From contig OZ005694.1 of assembly GCA_963930775.1 (NCBI GenBank), positions 186,001 through 250,000 on the forward strand: a stretch of 64,000 nt of DNA. The letters run 5' to 3'. The notes under the pieces were generated by a model. The model was not told where the DNA came from and searched no databases. It saw only the letters and a list, made by a program, of their open reading frames with translations. The translations under genes were made by a program, and so were the position numbers. How positions within the stretch are numbered: the stretch's first letter is position 1; every line of letters begins with the position of its first letter. The stretch is from Cliona cf. orientalis (Eukaryota; Porifera; Demospongiae; Clionaida; Clionaidae). Shown here piece by piece: positions 59,724 through 64,000 of this stretch.

Positions 59724-60715
59724 TACCAGACAATTACACTATTGAGAACTTACCTGCAGGCCCGGTGGAGTGGGGTCCATTTATAGTAATCTTTCACATT
59801 AACGTCTGCTTGATAGTTGTTCACAAGAAAAGTAGCAACTTCCATGCGTCCGTTCCTGGAGTATAATATATAGAACCAACGAGACACGCAATAATACTAC
59901 AGCAATAGGGATGACCAATGACTGGGAGTTATCAAGGCAATACTAAAGGAAAGGAGGAACATTGACCAAAATGTAACCTCTAGATATCACTGATCGGTGG
60001 TCTACGATCACAGGACTGAACTCACTGCACTGGAGTGGTGAACTGGACTCAGATTCGATATGAATGCATGTAACGATGCTATACTGCTTGTACGCATGGA
60101 CATGACTGGGATATCACCCTTTACTCAAGTGTGACAGTGAATACTCAAACTATATGTCCACATCCAAATCAATTTGTATTATGTATTATACAATTATATG
60201 AGTATTATGTTCAAGTTGCTCATTTAACTATTAAATTTTATGAGAGGAGGACGTATGTACAGACTCCACGTATGTACAGACTCCATGTATGTACATAAAT
60301 GGAAGCACCAGCTATGAATCATATTATGGAACCCATCCACTTCGTCTGGAGAACAGGGATTCCAGTATGATCTCAGAGTATGAAGTACATTATGGTAGAA
60401 TGCCCATGGGGACTAACCAGGGACACTATATTATATTAGTTAGACACTGTTTAGGAGGTTCCTACATGATTTAGAAGACTGAAGGGCTGCACAGAGAATC
60501 CCGAGCGCATGCATAATCATACAAAGTCATGCATGTGTGGAAACACTCACAAGAACACAGGCACATTTTAATAATATAATTGCATGGCATAAACACATGT
60601 ATACCGGGAAATATTCTTCATATCACTTGATGCATGCATAATAGTAACATCTTCCTAATGTGAATAGCCCGGAATGAACAACAGGTATAAAACAAGATAC
60701 AAAACAAAATCAATG
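59724..60715. repeat. 992-bp tandem duplication, unit 1
   Basis: Begins TACCAGACAATTAC and is followed head to tail by unit 2. I find no difference between the units. Contains one ankyrin exon, three GTATGTACAGACTCCA-like short repeats (60251-60295) and a 61-codon frame without recognisable homology. Confidence 0.9.
59754..59855 (-). CDS. Ankyrin-repeat exon C (102 nt)
   Basis: Acceptor TATACTCCAG and donor GTAAGTTC on the minus strand. In phase 2 it encodes NGRMEVATFLVNNYQADVNV and then KDYYKWTPLHRAC, one complete ankyrin repeat with the ADVN turn and TPLH motif. Same length and phase as exons A and B but quite different codons, so it is an older member. Lies just inside the left edge of the tandem duplication. 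Confidence 0.9.
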
Positions 60716-61707
60716 TACCAGACAATTACACTATTGAGAACTTACCTGCAGGCCCGGTGGAGTGGGGTCCATTTATAGTAATCTTTCACATTAACGTCTG
60801 CTTGATAGTTGTTCACAAGAAAAGTAGCAACTTCCATGCGTCCGTTCCTGGAGTATAATATATAGAACCAACGAGACACGCAATAATACTACAGCAATAG
60901 GGATGACCAATGACTGGGAGTTATCAAGGCAATACTAAAGGAAAGGAGGAACATTGACCAAAATGTAACCTCTAGATATCACTGATCGGTGGTCTACGAT
61001 CACAGGACTGAACTCACTGCACTGGAGTGGTGAACTGGACTCAGATTCGATATGAATGCATGTAACGATGCTATACTGCTTGTACGCATGGACATGACTG
61101 GGATATCACCCTTTACTCAAGTGTGACAGTGAATACTCAAACTATATGTCCACATCCAAATCAATTTGTATTATGTATTATACAATTATATGAGTATTAT
61201 GTTCAAGTTGCTCATTTAACTATTAAATTTTATGAGAGGAGGACGTATGTACAGACTCCACGTATGTACAGACTCCATGTATGTACATAAATGGAAGCAC
61301 CAGCTATGAATCATATTATGGAACCCATCCACTTCGTCTGGAGAACAGGGATTCCAGTATGATCTCAGAGTATGAAGTACATTATGGTAGAATGCCCATG
61401 GGGACTAACCAGGGACACTATATTATATTAGTTAGACACTGTTTAGGAGGTTCCTACATGATTTAGAAGACTGAAGGGCTGCACAGAGAATCCCGAGCGC
61501 ATGCATAATCATACAAAGTCATGCATGTGTGGAAACACTCACAAGAACACAGGCACATTTTAATAATATAATTGCATGGCATAAACACATGTATACCGGG
61601 AAATATTCTTCATATCACTTGATGCATGCATAATAGTAACATCTTCCTAATGTGAATAGCCCGGAATGAACAACAGGTATAAAACAAGATACAAAACAAA
61701 ATCAATG
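60716..61707. repeat. 992-bp tandem duplication, unit 2
   Basis: Same sequence as 59724-60715 at an offset of exactly 992. Its right end continues into the TGTAACGGATAAAGGGTC sequence that also follows the related repeat at 55321, so this end is the original junction and the unit 1/unit 2 join is the new one. Confidence 0.9.
60746..60847 (-). CDS. Ankyrin-repeat exon D (duplicate of exon C)
   Basis: Identical to exon C at an offset of 992, with the same splice sites. If the duplication is real, the encoded protein has the same repeat twice in a row with the frame kept, since the exon is phase-symmetric. Confidence 0.75.
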
Positions 61708-64000
61708 TAACGGATAAAGGGTCAACTGACATTAATCTTTTGTACTTGCATGTTGATCCCAGCCACTCCATGACAAGAAAATGCCATCCATAAGTATGCA
61801 CTCATCAACCACACCCACTCTACTGGCATGACTGCCCATGCTCAAGCTCAATGTAGGAAAGGGTCATGAAATCACAATAACAGCTCCGTTGCAATACTAT
61901 GCTACAGTGGCTACAGAACGTGCGGGGTATGTGCTGCAGTGGAGCAGATTGGAAATGGCTGGGGATTATCCATCCAGCACCCACTGTCAGTATGCAGCAA
62001 AGTTTGAATCCAACTGGTCAGTGCAGTTGCATAATTTATAACTACATGTACAGCATGCAGGACTTTATTGGGGGGGGGGGGGGGGGGGCACCATCACCCC
62101 CCCCCCCCCAAGTGACTAGTATTATCACTCACATAAAGCCAAGAAATCATCATAACATGTCATGATTGACAGTAGCAATGACAATGAGATAGATACTAAA
62201 GTCATTTCCAAGTATCTGCTGAGTAATGCTATTATGTACATGAGCATGGCCCCAGACCCCCTAGAGATAGTGTGCTTAGGCACATGGAAAAATGATCATA
62301 CCTTCACCCCCTTGTTCTCACACTTGCTTGGTTTGCTCCCCATCCACCCCCCCCCCCCCCCCCCCCCTTTGGAAACCTTCTGGCATATCTAACAATGATG
62401 TATCCCATTATACAACTGTGCCAGAGCTACAGTCTCCTTGGTGTGTGTGAATTTCTCATCACAAGCCCAAGCATTCTGCCCAAGTTTATCACTGAGAGAG
62501 TGACATCGCTATTGCGATGTATGAATTGTGAATCACATGAAACGAGAGAGAAATAAGGCTCCAAAAGCAGCAAGAGCAAGTCTAGATAGAATTTGTTGCC
62601 AATCAGAGTCAGCTCAACAGCACGAGGAGCAGCTATGAAGGCGAATAATAAGTAGTTAGAGCTAGACGTGCTGCTCATTCAGACTGTTGAATAGAGGCAG
62701 CTATTGACTGCTGGCATAGTAGCTATGGGTGCAAGTAGTAAGACAGCTATGACGGTCATGGTCCACTTGGATCCGTGTCAATGCTTCATGCAGCTGTATA
62801 GTCTTCATATTTTTCTATGGGCTCCTGCTCAGAGCCTTTTTAGGCCACTGATACTTGTTTCCCATTCCCTCGAGAACATGTGAGCGGGTGGTCATTATTC
62901 ATTATGTAACCACTAAACCTTGTTCCACTTCCTGTGGGTTACAAGGAACATGACTAGCTGGCTTGCTCAGTGAAGCAATGCATAATAAATTTTGTGAGGC
63001 AGCTACCAAATAAGCATGCAAGTGGGCGATGGGAAAATAATGATTCAGAATCAAGTTACAGTGGCCTTAGCTTAGGCTCGCCCATAACACACCCTGCATG
63101 ACAGTAGCACACACTCAATACATCCAGCAACAAAAATTAGTCTTTCCACAATAAGTACAAAAACGTCGTTAGACCGTTTCTGATTTCATTCCTGTTTCCC
63201 ATTCCGGGTTTACTACAATCTGACCAGCCTATGTATTAATACCGGTTAAACTCGGGTGACTATTAAATTTATTCGTGGCCAGGCTGCAGCCAACTATTAG
63301 TCACAAGCCGGCATGGTGTAGTGGTGTCATACCCTCGTAGTCGGCTACAGTATTGATACGGTGAATAGGTGATTCATCTCAAACTGCCATCTCCCGATGC
63401 ACATACATCAACAACTTGAATGTCAAAATCCTGAGTGGTAGAAATGTCAGCAGAGCAGGTCTCCAGGCGATGTTTCTCTCTGACCTCTACGTTTGATCAG
63501 CATCGCATACTGACCACAATGCTATTCTAGAGAGTGGCATAGGAATCGGGGGGCTTTGGGGAGGGGGAGGGGGAGGGGGGACTCTCCAGTTGAATAATAA
63601 TATGTATACCCTATTTTACAGTGAGGGCTAATTTATACTGGTATACATGTACTGCTCTAGAGATATGCACTGCGCTAGAGAGCTCTAGATTGATGTCTAG
63701 CTATCACAATACAAAGTAGTCTCCGAAAGAATCACCCCCGTGTGCTCAGAATGCTCAATCTATGCCATAACAAGTATAAAGATAGAGTCCAAATTTTCAC
63801 ATATGTCCCCAGACTCCTAGATGATAGCCCACAATGATCCCTGACTGTACCATTTCTCAGCTCCGGGCCCTACCCTAAAATATCTTCTTACATCACTGCA
63901 TGTGCACCTGCAAACACACATACTAGTATGCATAATGCACACATAGTCATGCATACTAGCTGTTGGTAAGCTACTCTCTTTTCTACTGCTGACTGCATGC
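61708..64000. other. Repeats and unassigned sequence
   Basis: 61708-62090 and 62400-62490 match 55320-55800, which lacks the piece between. 62244-62260 carries the CCCCAGACCCC hAT-end motif. From 62500 on I see no gene; 63548-63580 is a G-rich GGGGGA array. Confidence 0.5.
62070..62109. repeat. G19-C13 hairpin-forming tract
   Basis: Nineteen G (62070-62088) and, eight bases later, thirteen C (62097-62109), able to fold into a GC-only hairpin. The related copy at 55676 has only six G. Confidence 0.85.

Noticed and set aside
60289-60474. 61-codon frame present in both 992-bp units
   Set aside because: Identical only because the unit is duplicated; no recognisable domain, splice context or codon signal.
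63303-63370. tRNA-like start (GCCGGCATGGTGTAGTGGTG)
   Set aside because: It resembles a box A, but there is no box B (GGTTCGA) at the right distance and no cloverleaf can be drawn. At most a decayed tRNA-derived SINE head.
1-64000. CRISPR arrays, bacterial operons or prophage
   Set aside because: No regularly spaced identical repeats with unique spacers and no prokaryotic gene layout; the window is eukaryotic.

Overview
This is AT-rich, intron- and transposon-laden eukaryotic DNA with no bacterial-style operons. The evidence is metazoan in style: split genes with GT-AG introns, one-repeat-per-exon ankyrin cassettes, a BEN-domain-like gene, a copia element primed like Drosophila copia, a Penelope-like element with a GIY-YIG nuclease, and many short inverted-repeat elements. 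A marine invertebrate, perhaps a sponge, fits, but nothing here fixes the species.

Host genes. (1) A three-exon gene on the plus strand (about 48.6-51.7 kb) has a TATA box, a Kozak-type ATG, phase-0 introns, a BEN-like C-terminus and a polyadenylation signal. Its first exon carries in-frame stops and two frame changes, so it is either a recent pseudogene or badly called sequence. (2) Five ankyrin-repeat exons lie on the minus strand: four of exactly 102 nt at 52.6, 57.3, 59.8 and 60.7 kb, and one of 90 nt at 8.4 kb. All start and end in phase 2. If they belong to one gene, most of the window is its introns.

Mobile DNA. A full-length 4.84-kb copia element (18295-23132) has 399-bp LTRs that differ at one position, a 5-bp target duplication and a primer site matching the initiator tRNA-Met anticodon arm. 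A minus-strand Penelope-like element fills 45.1-48.0 kb and is interrupted by a TA-flanked MITE. Next to it lie a broken Ty3/gypsy integrase and a broken Tc1/mariner transposase end. hAT remnants lie at 3.2-3.85 kb and perhaps 32.7-33.3 kb. At least nine short non-autonomous elements have recognisable ends and target duplications (TTAA, TA, TTA, and 4-, 5-, 6- and 9-bp). For four of them a related copy elsewhere in the window shows the empty site. A hammerhead ribozyme core lies on the minus strand at 59.1 kb.

Large-scale layout. About 1-5.9 kb and 14.9-25.7 kb are an old diverged duplication; the second copy later received the copia element. Several non-coding units (about 1.9 kb, 0.45 kb, 0.29 kb and a 1-2 kb family) recur in shuffled order between 1 and 55 kb. 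An apparently perfect 992-bp tandem duplication at 59.7-61.7 kb carries one ankyrin exon per copy and may be real or an assembly artefact. Very long G or C homopolymers are scattered through the repeats and one lies in coding sequence.
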